The position numbers and the translations under genes are program-made. Positions 25,646 through 34,695 of a stretch of 64,000 nucleotides of DNA are shown here, piece by piece. The stretch comes from Psychroflexus planctonicus (GTDB lineage: Bacteria > Bacteroidota > Bacteroidia > Flavobacteriales > Flavobacteriaceae): contig NZ_BMGM01000002.1 of the NCBI RefSeq assembly GCF_014640195.1, forward strand, positions 1-64,000, written 5' to 3'. Numbering within the stretch: the first letter of the stretch is position 1; every line of letters starts with the position of its first letter. The notes under the pieces are model-generated. The model had not been told where the DNA came from. It was given only the letters and a program-made list of their open reading frames with translations, and did no database searches.

Positions 25646-26758
25646 ATGAGCTCTGCACTTCCTAAGCTTTGTATTGTAAGTGTTTCCTTAGCAAAAGGTG
25701 GAGCAGAACGTTCTGCTGCGGTACTTTCTGAGTTGCTCTACAACTTGGGTTACGATGTTCACATAGCTATTTTAACCAACCAAATTGATTACACTTACCG
25801 AGGAAAACTTTTTAATTTAGGTGAAGAAAAAGAAAATGCAGATCATCCCATCGCCCGTTTTAAGCGTTTTAAAATGTTTAGGCAATATTTACAAGATAAG
25901 AAAATTGATTTGGTAATAGACCATAGACCTAAAAACAACTACTACCGAGAAGTTTTTTATGCAAAATACTTGTACCGCGGTATTTCCAGAATTTATGTAG
26001 TGCATTCTAGTAAAAAGTCAACTTACTTTGCTAATCCGCTAGATAAAATGATTAAGCTTTACCAATCTAATTTTAAATCGGTTGGGGTTTCTAGTTTTAT
26101 TACACAAAATTTGCTTATTCAACAAGGTATTAGCAATGCAGTTTGCATTCCTAATGCGTATTCAAGAAATTGGAACAATACAGAAAATAATATTCCTGCT
26201 GAGCTTCAAAAATTAAAGAAGTACATTCTTTTTTATGGTAGAATTGATAACCAAATTAAAGACATTCAATTTTTAATCAATGCATTTACTACTTCTAAAT
26301 TATGGAAAAAAAATGTACATTTGGTAATTATGGGAAATGGTCCAGATAAAGAAAGTTTGCAAATGCATACCTACCAATTAGCCAGTGTAGATTTCATTAG
26401 GTTTCTACCTTATCAAAGCAAGCCGTTTCAGATTATTAAACAAGCCGAATTAGTAGCATTAACCAGTAAATACGAAGGATTTCCTATGGTTTTGATCGAA
26501 TCTTTGGCCATGAAAACACCAGTCGTATCTTTAGATTTTACTTCTGGACCTCGGGAAGTTATACAACATAGAAAAAATGGGTTGTTGGTTGAAAACCGAT
26601 CTGAATCTGAATTTGCTAAAGCACTGGAAGAAATGTGTTTTAACGAGACACTTCGAAACACCTGCATAAAGAATGCTTTAGCTTCAATTGAAGCTTTTTC
26701 AGAAAAAGAAATAGCCAAAAAATGGAATTCAGTTCTTACAGATTTCGATAGCCAATAA
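25646..26758 (+). CDS. Glycosyltransferase, GT4-like
   Basis: 370 residues with two Rossmann-like halves (GT-B fold). The N-terminus LCIVSVSLAKGGAERSAAVLSELL is typical of family 4 enzymes, with a GGAERS loop. The C-terminal half has the donor-binding region (YILFYGRIDNQIKDI, LVIMGNGPDKESLQ, ALTSKYEGFPMVLIESLAMKTPVV) with the EGFPMVLIE motif. Sugar and acceptor unknown. Because it faces away from a phosphoethanolamine-transferase-like gene, a role in decorating surface glycan or lipid A is possible. Cytoplasmic or membrane-associated. Confidence 0.88.
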   Translation: MSSALPKLCIVSVSLAKGGAERSAAVLSELLYNLGYDVHIAILTNQIDYTYRGKLFNLGEEKENADHPIARFKRFKMFRQYLQDKKIDLVIDHRPKNNYYREVFYAKYLYRGISRIYVVHSSKKSTYFANPLDKMIKLYQSNFKSVGVSSFITQNLLIQQGISNAVCIPNAYSRNWNNTENNIPAELQKLKKYILFYGRIDNQIKDIQFLINAFTTSKLWKKNVHLVIMGNGPDKESLQMHTYQLASVDFIRFLPYQSKPFQIIKQAELVALTSKYEGFPMVLIESLAMKTPVVSLDFTSGPREVIQHRKNGLLVENRSESEFAKALEEMCFNETLRNTCIKNALASIEAFSEKEIAKKWNSVLTDFDSQ

Positions 26759-26765
26759 ACAAAAA

Positions 26766-26796
26766 AAAACACCCAACATGATGCTGAGTGTTTTCT
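26766..26796. terminator. Bidirectional terminator between convergent genes
   Basis: AAAACACCCA at 26766-26775 pairs with TGAGTGTTTT at 26785-26794 (two G-U pairs). A-run before and T-run after, so it may serve both the glycosyltransferase gene and the minus-strand gene that ends at 26815. Confidence 0.75.
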
Positions 26797-26814
26797 GTTG
26801 TAAGATAATTTCTT

Positions 26815-28284
26815 TTATTGATTCAGTTGAAAACCAATTTTTTCGGGACGATGATATTCTCTTTTAAATAATTTTTGTTCTTTTATCATCTCCACAGTTT
26901 TAGCAGGAAGCATATCTTCCCAACCTTCTTCTTCGTTAGCAATCATGGCTAAAACTTCTCTAGAAAAAATACCAAGTACTTCTGGGTCATAGTCTTCAAT
27001 ATCTACTACACGACCATTTATTTTGAAGAACTTGTACAATTCCTTCATTCGTGGATGTACCTTTAAATTTTCTGAAGTTATAATTTTACCGGAATTTTGG
27101 CTTTTATACGGATATAAATAAACACGAAGGTCTTTGAAGAACAATTTACCAAAAGCTTCGAGTATTCCACCGCTTAAGTGACGATAATATTTTTCATCAA
27201 AAATATCTACCAAGTTATTTACACCCATGGCTAAGCCCATTCTTTCCTTAGTGTAATTTGAAAAGTACTCAACCAGTTTGTAATATTCTTGAAAATTAGA
27301 AATCATAACGGTGTGACCAAGTGAACAAAGCAACTTGGCTCTATCCATAAAATCTTCTTCATTAATTTCACCTTCAGATCGGAGGTTAGATAAAGTGATT
27401 TCAAAAACTACTTCAATATTTTCTTTCTCTACTTTTTTCTCTTTAGCAAAGAGAGCAATTGATTTTTCGTAAATATCTTCATTCACTTTAGTTACGGGTC
27501 TAAAACTACCACGTAACGCTAAAATGTTTTTCTTATAAAGCACTTTTGCAGGCAAAACATTGTTGGCGTCTGCATCAAACATAACTGCATCGGTCATTCC
27601 GTTTTTAACCAACTGTAAGCTTATTAACCTATTGTCTACATCTTTAAATGCAGGTCCAGAAAAGTTAATGGTATCAATTTCAATTTGGTCTTTGTCAATA
27701 TGGTCGTACAAATCTATTAAAATCTGCTTGGCATCATTATGTGCATAGAATGCAGCATAAATTAAGTTTGTACCTAATATTCCGAGTGTATTTTGTTGTA
27801 AGCGTGCGTCGTTTTCTTTAAAACGCATGTGCAAAACAATTTTGTTGTATTCTGCATCAGGTTTAAGTTGGTATTTAATTCCAACCCATCCATGGCCTTT
27901 GTAGCGTTTAGCAAAATCTATAGTTGCTACGGTATTTGCGTAAGTAAAAAATAATTTGTTGGGATGTTTGTCGCGGACAATTCGGTCTTCAATTAAATTG
28001 GTCTCGTGGTCAATCATTTTATGAAGCCGACTTTCTGTAACGTAGCGTTTGTCGTCTTCAACACCATAAATAGCATCACTAAAATCCTTATCGTAAGCAC
28101 TCATGGTTTTTGCTATGGTTCCAGAAGAACCGCCAGCTCTAAAAAAATTACGAACGGTTTCTTGACCTGCACCAATTTCTGCAAAGGTGCCATAAATGTT
28201 CTTGTTTAAGTTAATTCTTAGCGCTTTGTTTTTTATGGAAGGAACTCTTTCAAAATCCTGATCACCCATTATTTTTATTGACAT
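26815..28284 (-). CDS. Conserved protein of unknown function, large
   Basis: 489 residues, soluble, no signal peptide or membrane segment. The start (MGDQDFERVPSIKNKALRINL…YGTFAEIGAGQETVRNFF) and YDKDFSDAIYG are strikingly conserved in flavobacterial relatives I recall. Some databases label these as nicotinate-nucleotide adenylyltransferase, but I do not see the (H/T)xGH and ISSTxxR motifs, so I do not adopt that name. FFRAGGSSGTIAKTMSAYD suggests a nucleotide- or phosphate-binding loop (Gly-rich). Single gene, promoter box at 28331-28338. Function unknown; probably a cytoplasmic enzyme. Confidence 0.7.
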   Translation of the reverse strand: MSIKIMGDQDFERVPSIKNKALRINLNKNIYGTFAEIGAGQETVRNFFRAGGSSGTIAKTMSAYDKDFSDAIYGVEDDKRYVTESRLHKMIDHETNLIEDRIVRDKHPNKLFFTYANTVATIDFAKRYKGHGWVGIKYQLKPDAEYNKIVLHMRFKENDARLQQNTLGILGTNLIYAAFYAHNDAKQILIDLYDHIDKDQIEIDTINFSGPAFKDVDNRLISLQLVKNGMTDAVMFDADANNVLPAKVLYKKNILALRGSFRPVTKVNEDIYEKSIALFAKEKKVEKENIEVVFEITLSNLRSEGEINEEDFMDRAKLLCSLGHTVMISNFQEYYKLVEYFSNYTKERMGLAMGVNNLVDIFDEKYYRHLSGGILEAFGKLFFKDLRVYLYPYKSQNSGKIITSENLKVHPRMKELYKFFKINGRVVDIEDYDPEVLGIFSREVLAMIANEEEGWEDMLPAKTVEMIKEQKLFKREYHRPEKIGFQLNQ

Positions 28285-28330
28285 GCAACCGAGTATTTAT
28301 AGGTTAGATTTATTTAACTTGTGTTTACAA

Positions 28331-28338
28331 CAAAGGTA
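28331..28338 (-). promoter_or_regulatory. -7 promoter box of the unknown-function gene
   Basis: TACCTTTG on the minus strand matches TAnnTTTG, 46 bases before the ATG of the gene ending at 26815. No clear TTG lies at the -33 distance. Confidence 0.55.
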
Positions 28339-28371
28339 ATGAATAAGCTTTTTAAATGAAATTATATTACT

Positions 28372-28379
28372 TACTTTTG
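28372..28379 (+). promoter_or_regulatory. -7 promoter box of the MBL hydrolase gene
   Basis: TACTTTTG matches TAnnTTTG, 16 bases before the TTG start codon at 28396. No clear -33 TTG. Confidence 0.55.
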
Positions 28380-28395
28380 TGTTAAAACTAGGCTT

Positions 28396-29157
28396 TTGAA
28401 AATTACCTTTTTAGGAACAGGAACATCACAAGGAGTACCCATTATTGGAAGCAATCACCCAGTGTGTTTGAGTTCTAATCCTAAAGATAAACGCCTACGG
28501 GTTTCACTACTTTTAGAGTGGGAAAACTATGTTTATGTAATAGATTGTGGTCCTGATTTTAGGCAACAAATGATCGCCAATCAAGTTCAAAAAATAGATG
28601 GAATTTTATTTACTCACGAACACAATGACCATGTTATTGGCCTAGACGATGTACGCCCATTTTATTTTAGACAAGGTAATATATCAATTTATGCACATCA
28701 ACGTGTTTTAAACGAACTCAAAAAACGTTTTGAATATGTTTTTGCTATTGAAAATAAATATCCTGGTGCGCCGACTTTAGATGAACATATTATTGATGAC
28801 CATCCTTTTTTAATCGGTAACAAATACGTAAAACCTGTAAATGTATATCATCCTAAATTACAAGTCTACGGCTTTAGGTTTGGCGATTTTGCCTATATAA
28901 CGGATGCTAAAATTATTCCTTATGAAGAGCTTCAAAAACTTAAGGGAGTAAAAACCCTTGTTTTGAATGCACTTAGAAAAGAAGAACATCGTTCGCATTT
29001 AAATCTAGAACAAGCCATAGATGTTGCTAGAAAAGTAGGAGCAGAGCAAACTTATTTTACGCATATCAGTCACCACATGGGTTTTCATGATGAAGTTCAA
29101 AAAGAATTGCCAGAGAATTTTTATTTGGCTTACGATAACTTAAGTATTCACCGATAA
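28396..29157 (+). CDS. Metallo-beta-lactamase-fold hydrolase (PhnP-like)
   Basis: 253 residues. The metal-binding signature THEHNDHVIGLDD is complete, with further ligands in YVIDCGPDF and the C-terminal THISHHMGFHDE. The start KITFLGTGTSQGVPIIG places it in the PhnP / RNase Z-like branch, acting on phosphodiesters. The exact substrate is unknown. TTG 28396 fits the promoter and the N-terminus (MKITFLGTGTS); there is no earlier ATG. Its stop overlaps the start of a small membrane protein gene (TAATG). Confidence 0.86.
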   Translation: MKITFLGTGTSQGVPIIGSNHPVCLSSNPKDKRLRVSLLLEWENYVYVIDCGPDFRQQMIANQVQKIDGILFTHEHNDHVIGLDDVRPFYFRQGNISIYAHQRVLNELKKRFEYVFAIENKYPGAPTLDEHIIDDHPFLIGNKYVKPVNVYHPKLQVYGFRFGDFAYITDAKIIPYEELQKLKGVKTLVLNALRKEEHRSHLNLEQAIDVARKVGAEQTYFTHISHHMGFHDEVQKELPENFYLAYDNLSIHR

Positions 29158-29333
29158 TGAAATGTACTTTCTACCTTTACGGATTTGTATTTAGCGCTTT
29201 AGTAGCTTTACTAATCTTTTTTAATTCAAAAAAAGGCTTGGATAAACAAGCCGAAGAAATAAAACAGCTAGAAGATCAAGTTGAAATGCTTGAAACTAAA
29301 TTGGAAGCCGCTTCAACTGAAGCAAATAATTAA
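29157..29333 (+). CDS. Small membrane protein with coiled coil
   Basis: 58 residues: one membrane segment (FYLYGFVFSALVALLIFF, about 5-22), a basic patch (NSKKGLDK), then a heptad-like coiled coil (EEIKQLEDQVEMLETKLEAA). Start ATG overlaps the MBL gene stop (TAATG), so it is probably co-translated with that gene. The 3' end overlaps the ABC exporter gene tail by four bases. The amphipathic pattern and coupling support a real gene despite its small size. Function unknown. Confidence 0.7.
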   Translation: MKCTFYLYGFVFSALVALLIFFNSKKGLDKQAEEIKQLEDQVEMLETKLEAASTEANN

Positions 29334-31102
29334 TTTGCTAATTCTTCTTCTTTAAATTGGGCTTCATAGAGATTTTTATAATGTCCGCTTGCTTTCTTAA
29401 GCAATTCATCATGTTTACCTTCTTCAACTATTTTACCAGCTTCCATAACAATAATTTTATCAGCGTTTTTAATGGTAGCTAAACGGTGAGCTATTACAAT
29501 TGAAGTTCTTCCTTTGGTAATTTTTTCGGTAGCTTTTTGAATCAGTTGCTCAGAATACGAATCGATTGAAGAGGTAGCTTCATCTAAGACTAAAATGCTG
29601 GGTTTATTTACGTAGGCTCGTAAAAATGCAATTAGTTGGCGTTGGCCAGAAGAAAGCATGGCTCCACGTTCTTTTACATTGTAATCGTAACTTCCGGGTA
29701 AAGTTTCAATAAATTCTGCTACTCCAATTTCTTGAGCTGCTAAAACCACTTCTTCTCGGCTAATTTCTTTTTTTTGAAGCGTAATATTATTTAAAATACT
29801 ATCTGCAAATAAGAAGACATCTTGCAATACCACCGAAATTTCTTTTCTCAGCGAAGCCAATTCGTATTCTTTAATATCTACACCATCAACTGTAATTCTA
29901 CCTGAATTGATTTCATAAAAGCGAGATAGCAAATTAATAATGGTGCTTTTTCCAGCTCCTGTGGCACCAACAATAGCAATGGTTTCGCCTGGATTTACTT
30001 TAAAATTGATTCCTTTTATAACGGTTTCATCAGCATTATAACCAAAAACAACGTCTTCAAAACTCAGTTTTCCTTCAATATTTTTGGCTATTCGTTTACC
30101 TTCATTTTTAATAAACGACGATGTATCTAAAATAGAGAATACGCGATTAGCCGCTACCATTCCCATTTGTAATGAGTTGAATTTATCTGCAATTTGTCTC
30201 AAGGGTCTAAAAAGTTGTTGAGCATATTCAATAAACATAATTATTAAGCCAATGCTAAGTACTTCACTACCGATAATACGAATACCACCATACCAAATGA
30301 GTAAGCCAATGGTGATGGAAGTGATCATTTCTACAAACGCAAAATAAATGGAATTGTACCAAACGGTTTTTATCCAACCTTTCCGGTGTTCTTTATTGAT
30401 TTCTTTGAAGTCTTCAAATTCTTTTTCTTCTCGATTAAAAATTTGAACGATTTTCATTCCTGTAATTCGTTCTTGTACAAAGGAATTTAAGTTAGCTACC
30501 TGATTTCGAACAATTTCAAAAGCGCCTTTCATTTTTCGTTGAAAGATTCGCGTTGCGATGATAATTAATGGAAACAAGGCAAGAACGATAAGAGTTAGCT
30601 CCCAAGATTGATAAAATAAGAAAATAAGAATGGCACCCATTTTTAAAATATCGCTCATAATCATGAACAAACCTTGGCTAAAAATACTGGCGATGGTTTC
30701 AATATCTCCAACGGCACGAGTTACTAGTCTTCCAATTGCAGAAGTATCAAAATATTTCTTTTTGAAGCTCATCATTCTTCTAAACAATTGTATTCGGATA
30801 TCTCGAATAACTTCTTGGCCCAACCAATTGGCGTAATAGATGAAACTTAGCTGAAAAATAACTTCGGCAATTAAGGCGGCAAGCATCCACGAAATCAATT
30901 CAACCAAATATGAATGGTCTTTTGGTGTAATGGCATCGTCTATAATTAATTTTAGCAAGTAAGGTCTTACCAAACCAACGATAGAAAGTGCAATGGCAGC
31001 AAAAACTACGTAAACAAAAGTAAGTTTGTAGGGATTTGTAAATTTCAATAAGCGTTTAAACAGCTTAAAATCGAATGCATTTCCGGATTTGGATTTACTC
31101 AT
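29330..31102 (-). CDS. ABC transporter, fused permease and ATPase (MsbA-like)
   Basis: 590 residues: six membrane helices (about 20-310) and an ATPase domain with Walker A GATGAGKST, signature LSSGQRQ, Walker B ILVLDEATSSID and the H-loop VIAHRLATI. A half-transporter that should work as a homodimer, exporting a lipid or drug. MsbA-type lipid A flipping is a fair guess in a Gram-negative genome, but sequence alone does not prove it. Its start overlaps truA by eight bases, so the two are one transcript. Confidence 0.9.
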   Translation of the reverse strand: MSKSKSGNAFDFKLFKRLLKFTNPYKLTFVYVVFAAIALSIVGLVRPYLLKLIIDDAITPKDHSYLVELISWMLAALIAEVIFQLSFIYYANWLGQEVIRDIRIQLFRRMMSFKKKYFDTSAIGRLVTRAVGDIETIASIFSQGLFMIMSDILKMGAILIFLFYQSWELTLIVLALFPLIIIATRIFQRKMKGAFEIVRNQVANLNSFVQERITGMKIVQIFNREEKEFEDFKEINKEHRKGWIKTVWYNSIYFAFVEMITSITIGLLIWYGGIRIIGSEVLSIGLIIMFIEYAQQLFRPLRQIADKFNSLQMGMVAANRVFSILDTSSFIKNEGKRIAKNIEGKLSFEDVVFGYNADETVIKGINFKVNPGETIAIVGATGAGKSTIINLLSRFYEINSGRITVDGVDIKEYELASLRKEISVVLQDVFLFADSILNNITLQKKEISREEVVLAAQEIGVAEFIETLPGSYDYNVKERGAMLSSGQRQLIAFLRAYVNKPSILVLDEATSSIDSYSEQLIQKATEKITKGRTSIVIAHRLATIKNADKIIVMEAGKIVEEGKHDELLKKASGHYKNLYEAQFKEEELAN

Positions 31103-31850
31103 GCTTCATTAATTCTTTAGGATAGGTAACTTGATACAAACATAAGGCTTCAGCAGGAACCGATTTACCTGCTTTAGATCGGTTTTCGCTTTCCACAATT
31201 TTCTTGAAATCTTTAATGTTTATTTTTTCCAAACCTACTTCAATTAGTGTACCTACTATAGCGCGTACCATGTTTCTCAAAAAGCGATTGGCTGTAATAT
31301 TAAATTCTAAAATTCCATTTTCAAGCACTTTCCACTTCGCTTCAGAAACTTCGCAATTATACGTATAAACTTGGGTTTTCACTTTGCTGAAAGCCTTAAA
31401 ATTACGGTAATTTTTGAGTTCACTAGCTGCTTGATTCATCAATTGGACATTTAATTTTCGCTTTACATAGTAGGCTTGATCTAACAAAAATGGATTTTTT
31501 TCTTGGGTTACCCAATACGTGTAACTTCGGCTAATAGCATCAAAACGCGCATGTGCATCTTCATGAACTTTCCACATATCGTGTAGGGCAATGTCTTTAG
31601 GAAGTAAAGTATTCAGTTTAAAAATAAATTGTTTGTTATCTCCAATGGGCGTTTCACAAGAAAAATGAGCGATGTAATTTTTTGCATGCACACCGGTATC
31701 AGTACGACCAGAACCTACCAATTCTATTTTTTCTTGAAGAGCAGTTTCCAGACTTTTAGTTAAACTTTCTTGTACACTAGGCTGATCTGGTTGAATTTGC
31801 CAACCACAATACTTTTTACCCAAATAAGACAGTCTGATGAAATATTTCAA
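31095..31850 (-). CDS. truA: tRNA pseudouridine(38-40) synthase
   Basis: Makes pseudouridine in the anticodon arm of several tRNAs. 251 residues. The catalytic Asp lies in GSGRTDTGVHAKNYIAHF; RFDAISRSYTYWV and ITANRFLRNMVRAIVGTLIEVG are further family motifs. First gene of the truA-ABC exporter pair, with an excellent promoter just upstream (31864-31893). Normal length. Confidence 0.95.
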   Translation of the reverse strand: MKYFIRLSYLGKKYCGWQIQPDQPSVQESLTKSLETALQEKIELVGSGRTDTGVHAKNYIAHFSCETPIGDNKQFIFKLNTLLPKDIALHDMWKVHEDAHARFDAISRSYTYWVTQEKNPFLLDQAYYVKRKLNVQLMNQAASELKNYRNFKAFSKVKTQVYTYNCEVSEAKWKVLENGILEFNITANRFLRNMVRAIVGTLIEVGLEKINIKDFKKIVESENRSKAGKSVPAEALCLYQVTYPKELMKHE

Positions 31851-31863
31851 GCTATTTTTTTTG

Positions 31864-31893
31864 CAAAGATAGGTTTATAGCAATTAGATACAA
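31864..31893 (-). promoter_or_regulatory. Promoter of truA and the ABC exporter
   Basis: On the minus strand: TTG, 19 bases, TATCTTTG, an exact match to the Bacteroidota consensus, 13 bases before the truA ATG. The 5' untranslated region would be very short. Confidence 0.82.
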
Positions 31894-31959
31894 GTTCAAA
31901 GTTTTTATCGTCTCATAAAATTTTCATGATTTACTGTCTTCCCGCAAAATTCTCTCTTA

Positions 31960-32085
31960 AACTGTCATGCCGCACTTGATGCGGTATCTTATAATTATGA
32001 AAATTAAAAGCAAGTCAACAGCAACTACGGAACTAATTACAAACAGATGCCGTATATCAGCTTTACCGATTACGGCATGACAGTT
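31960..32085. repeat. MITE-like element, copy 1
   Basis: Starts AACTGTCATGCCGCAC and ends ACGGCATGACAGTT: 13-base terminal inverted repeats with one internal mismatch. Subterminal stems are TGCCGCACTTGATGCGGTA and GCCGTATATCAGC. About 126 bases; the central part differs most from copies 2 and 3. Confidence 0.8.
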
Positions 32086-32186
32086 TTGGACAATATTTCG
32101 ATTTACGGTTTGCAAATCCGCGAGCTCACGAATCAACATGTCCTCCCTTGAGGGAGGACAAAAGGTGGGTGTTCTTTTTAATAATT

Positions 32187-32315
32187 AACTGTCATACCGC
32201 ACTTGATGAGGTATCTTATAACTATGAAAATTAAAAAATCAGGTCATAATAGCATCAGAACCCAATAACAAACAGATGCCGTATATCGGCTTTTGCCAAT
32301 TACGGCATGACAGTT
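32187..32315. repeat. MITE-like element, copy 2
   Basis: Same ends and interior as copy 3, with a few substitutions (AACTGTCATACCGC at the left end). About 129 bases. The interior TAAAAAATCAGGTCATAATA is shared with copy 3 and absent from copy 1. Confidence 0.8.
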
Positions 32316-32451
32316 TTTAGATGGTGTATTTTTTCGCGGATTACAAATCCGCGAGCTCACGTGTTTTACATGATTTACAAATCCTTAAGTTCACGAATCA
32401 GTATTTCCTCCCTTGAGGGAGGACAGAAGGTGGGTGTTCTTTTTAATAATA

Positions 32452-32580
32452 AACTGTCATGCCGCACTTGATGCGGTATCTTATAACTATGAAAATTAAA
32501 AAATCAGGTCATAATAGCATAAGAACCCAATAACAAACAGAAGCCGTATATCGGCTTTTACCGATTACGGCATGACAGTT
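32452..32580. repeat. MITE-like element, copy 3
   Basis: AACTGTCATGCCGC at the left and GGCATGACAGTT at the right, about 129 bases, over 90 percent identical to copy 2 by eye. It ends 60 bases after the der stop codon in the sense of der transcription. Confidence 0.8.
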
Positions 32581-32640
32581 TTTGTATGGTGTTTTCTTTC
32601 GCGGATTGCAAATCCGCTAGCTCACAACTTATTCTAAACT

Positions 32641-33945
32641 CTACTTCTTTCTCATATAAATGGAAATGGGAACACCGTGAAAATCAAAGTTTTTACGCAA
32701 CTGATTTTCTAAATAACGTTTGTAAGAATCTTTTACATATTGTGGTAGATTGCAGAAAAATGCAAACTGCGGTTGTGGCGTAGGAAGTTGGGTAATGTAT
32801 TTTATTTTTACGTATTTTCCTTTGATAGCTGGCGGTGGATTCTGCTCAATAAGTGGAAGCATGGTTTCATTAAGTACCCGCGTTTTAATTTTTTTACTTC
32901 GGTTTTTGTATACTTCAACAGCGGTTTCAATGGCTTTGTAAATACGTTGTTTGTTTAAAACAGAAATAAAAACAATAGGCACATCGGTAAAAGGAGAGAT
33001 TCTTTCTCTAATTTCAGTTTCGAAATTTTTAATGGTGTTGGTTTCTTTTTCAATTAAATCCCATTTGTTGGCAAGAATTACAATTCCTTTACGGTTGCGT
33101 TCTGCAAGCCAGAAAATATTTTCAACTTGACCATCAAAACCACGATTGGCATCAAATATAATAATGCAAACATCGGCATGCTCAATAGCGCGAACGCTTC
33201 GCATTACGGAATAAAATTCAAGGTTTTCTTTAACCTTGGATTTTTTTCTAATTCCTGCGGTATCTACCAATTTAAAATCGAAACCAAAACGATTGTATCT
33301 TGTGTCTATCGAATCTCTTGTTGTTCCAGCGATATCGGTTACAATATACCGATCTTCACCAATTAAAGCATTGATAAATGAAGATTTACCAGCGTTAGGT
33401 CTTCCTACTACGGTAAATTTGGGTAAGTCTTCTTCATCTTCTTCAACGGCCTCGGGTAAGGCTTCTACAACGGCATCTAATAAATCGCCGCTACCGCTTC
33501 CGTTAATGGCAGAAATGGTATAATATTCGCCTAATCCTAAGCTGTAAAATTCGGTTGCATCAAGTAGATTTTTATTGCTATCTACTTTATTTACTGCCAT
33601 CACAACAGGTTTGTTACTTTTTCTAAGCAATTTAGCAACATCTTGATCTGCTGGTGTAATTCCAGAAGTAACATCTACTACAAAAACAATTACATCTGCT
33701 TCTTCAATAGCGAGTTCTACTTGTTTATCTATTTCAGTTTCAAAAACATCATCGCTTCCTATAACGTATCCGCCAGTATCAATAACTGAAAATTCCCTTC
33801 CGTTCCAATCGGTTTTTCCGTAATTTCGATCACGAGTTACTCCACTTACGCTATCAACAATAGCTTCACGACGTTGAATTAAACGATTAAAAAAAGTAGA
33901 TTTACCTACATTTGGTCTTCCAACAATGGCAACCATATTCCCCAT
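32641..33945 (-). CDS. der: Ribosome biogenesis GTPase Der (EngA)
   Basis: 434 residues with two tandem GTPase domains: first P-loop [13 protein letters not shown], second [14 protein letters not shown]3 motifs DTGGYV and [12 protein letters not shown]4 NKVD and NKWD; a C-terminal KH-like domain. Needed for 50S subunit assembly. The open frame extends to TTG 33969, but that codon lies inside the -7 box; ATG 33945 gives the usual N-terminus [15 protein letters not shown] 33936 (MVAIVG) is a second option. Single gene. Confidence 0.95.
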   Translation of the reverse strand: MGNMVAIVGRPNVGKSTFFNRLIQRREAIVDSVSGVTRDRNYGKTDWNGREFSVIDTGGYVIGSDDVFETEIDKQVELAIEEADVIVFVVDVTSGITPADQDVAKLLRKSNKPVVMAVNKVDSNKNLLDATEFYSLGLGEYYTISAINGSGSGDLLDAVVEALPEAVEEDEEDLPKFTVVGRPNAGKSSFINALIGEDRYIVTDIAGTTRDSIDTRYNRFGFDFKLVDTAGIRKKSKVKENLEFYSVMRSVRAIEHADVCIIIFDANRGFDGQVENIFWLAERNRKGIVILANKWDLIEKETNTIKNFETEIRERISPFTDVPIVFISVLNKQRIYKAIETAVEVYKNRSKKIKTRVLNETMLPLIEQNPPPAIKGKYVKIKYITQLPTPQPQFAFFCNLPQYVKDSYKRYLENQLRKNFDFHGVPISIYMRKK

Positions 33946-33966
33946 AACAGCATTTTTAACAATTTG

Positions 33967-33974
33967 CAAAGATA
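33967..33974 (-). promoter_or_regulatory. -7 promoter box of der
   Basis: TATCTTTG on the minus strand, 21 bases before ATG 33945. A TTG lies further away than usual. Its position rules out the longer der start. Confidence 0.65.
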
Positions 33975-34104
33975 CTACATTTTATGGGGTTTGGCTTATT
34001 CAATTTGAAATCAATGCAAAGCCTTGTTTTTAGCATTTTTATCTAGCGTATTTTTGGCTTAAACAAAACCTAAAATTTGCGTACATTTACACTTTAGTTT
34101 TTCA

Positions 34105-34617
34105 ATGGCAATTACCCCAAAAATAGATTTAGAACACACTGTTTCGCTACGGGTTCACTTTCAATTACAGAGTGATAAAACGGTAGATGAAATATTGAAA
34201 TCTGCTTCTCAGTTAACTGAAAATAAGAAAAAATCTCATTTTACAACTAAAATTGTAGATCAGCATATTTGGCTAGGAATTGCTAAAAAGCATCAAAAAT
34301 TATACTCTCCCAATTTGCATTTAGAATTGGCAGAGCATCAAAATAAGAATACAACAATAAATGCCAAATTTGGGCCTGATCCAGCTTTATGGACGCTTTT
34401 TATGTTTTTGCATTTTGCATTGGGTTTAGCAAGTATTACTCTAGCTATTATTGCTTATGCTAATTATGCACTTCAAAAACCCTTTAGGCTTCAATTATTA
34501 CTAATAGGTTTAATTGCTGTAATTTGGATTGGTCTTTATGTTTTTGCTCGTGTTAATAGGAGTAGAGGGAAAGCGCAAGCAAAAATGTTACTGGAAAAAG
34601 CTAAGCAAATTATTTAG
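34105..34617 (+). CDS. Conserved membrane protein of unknown function
   Basis: 170 residues: a soluble N-terminal part of about 95 residues (start MAITPKIDLEHTVSLRVHFQL; SHFTTKIVDQHIWLGIAKK; SPNLHLELAE) followed by two membrane helices (ALWTLFMFLHFALGLASITLAI and LQLLLIGLIAVIWIGLYVFA) and a basic tail. Relatives next to der in flavobacteria have been labelled GTP-binding protein, but no P-loop is visible, so I do not use that name. Probably membrane-anchored. Divergent from der. Confidence 0.68.
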   Translation: MAITPKIDLEHTVSLRVHFQLQSDKTVDEILKSASQLTENKKKSHFTTKIVDQHIWLGIAKKHQKLYSPNLHLELAEHQNKNTTINAKFGPDPALWTLFMFLHFALGLASITLAIIAYANYALQKPFRLQLLLIGLIAVIWIGLYVFARVNRSRGKAQAKMLLEKAKQII

Positions 34618-34664
34618 TTGTGTATCTTTCTTGTTAAGCTTCATTTTTCAGCTTATTTTTTACA

Positions 34665-34672
34665 TATATTTG
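34665..34672 (+). promoter_or_regulatory. -7 promoter box of lemA
   Basis: TATATTTG, an exact TAnnTTTG, 23 bases before the lemA ATG. No TTG at a good distance. Confidence 0.55.
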
Positions 34673-34695
34673 TTAATTAAATTCAATTTGAAATC

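Larger units (their letters stand above)
31960..32625. repeat. Composite repeat array between der and truA
   Basis: This 790-base gap holds no gene. It contains three ~128-bp palindromic elements (listed separately) and two other repeated parts. One is the palindrome TCCTCCCTTGAGGGAGGA (32141-32158 and 32406-32423), each followed by GGTGGGTGTTCTTTTTAATAA and then an element. The other is a CGGATT-CAAATCCG type inverted repeat with GAGCTCACGAATCA after elements 1 and 2 and a shorter form after element 3. The order is repeated about 2.5 times, with a period of about 230-265 bases. Confidence 0.85.

Noticed and set aside
31960-32625. Terminators of der as the explanation for the palindromes
   Set aside because: A single hairpin could end der, but three conserved ~128-bp copies with linked palindromes are more than a terminator needs.
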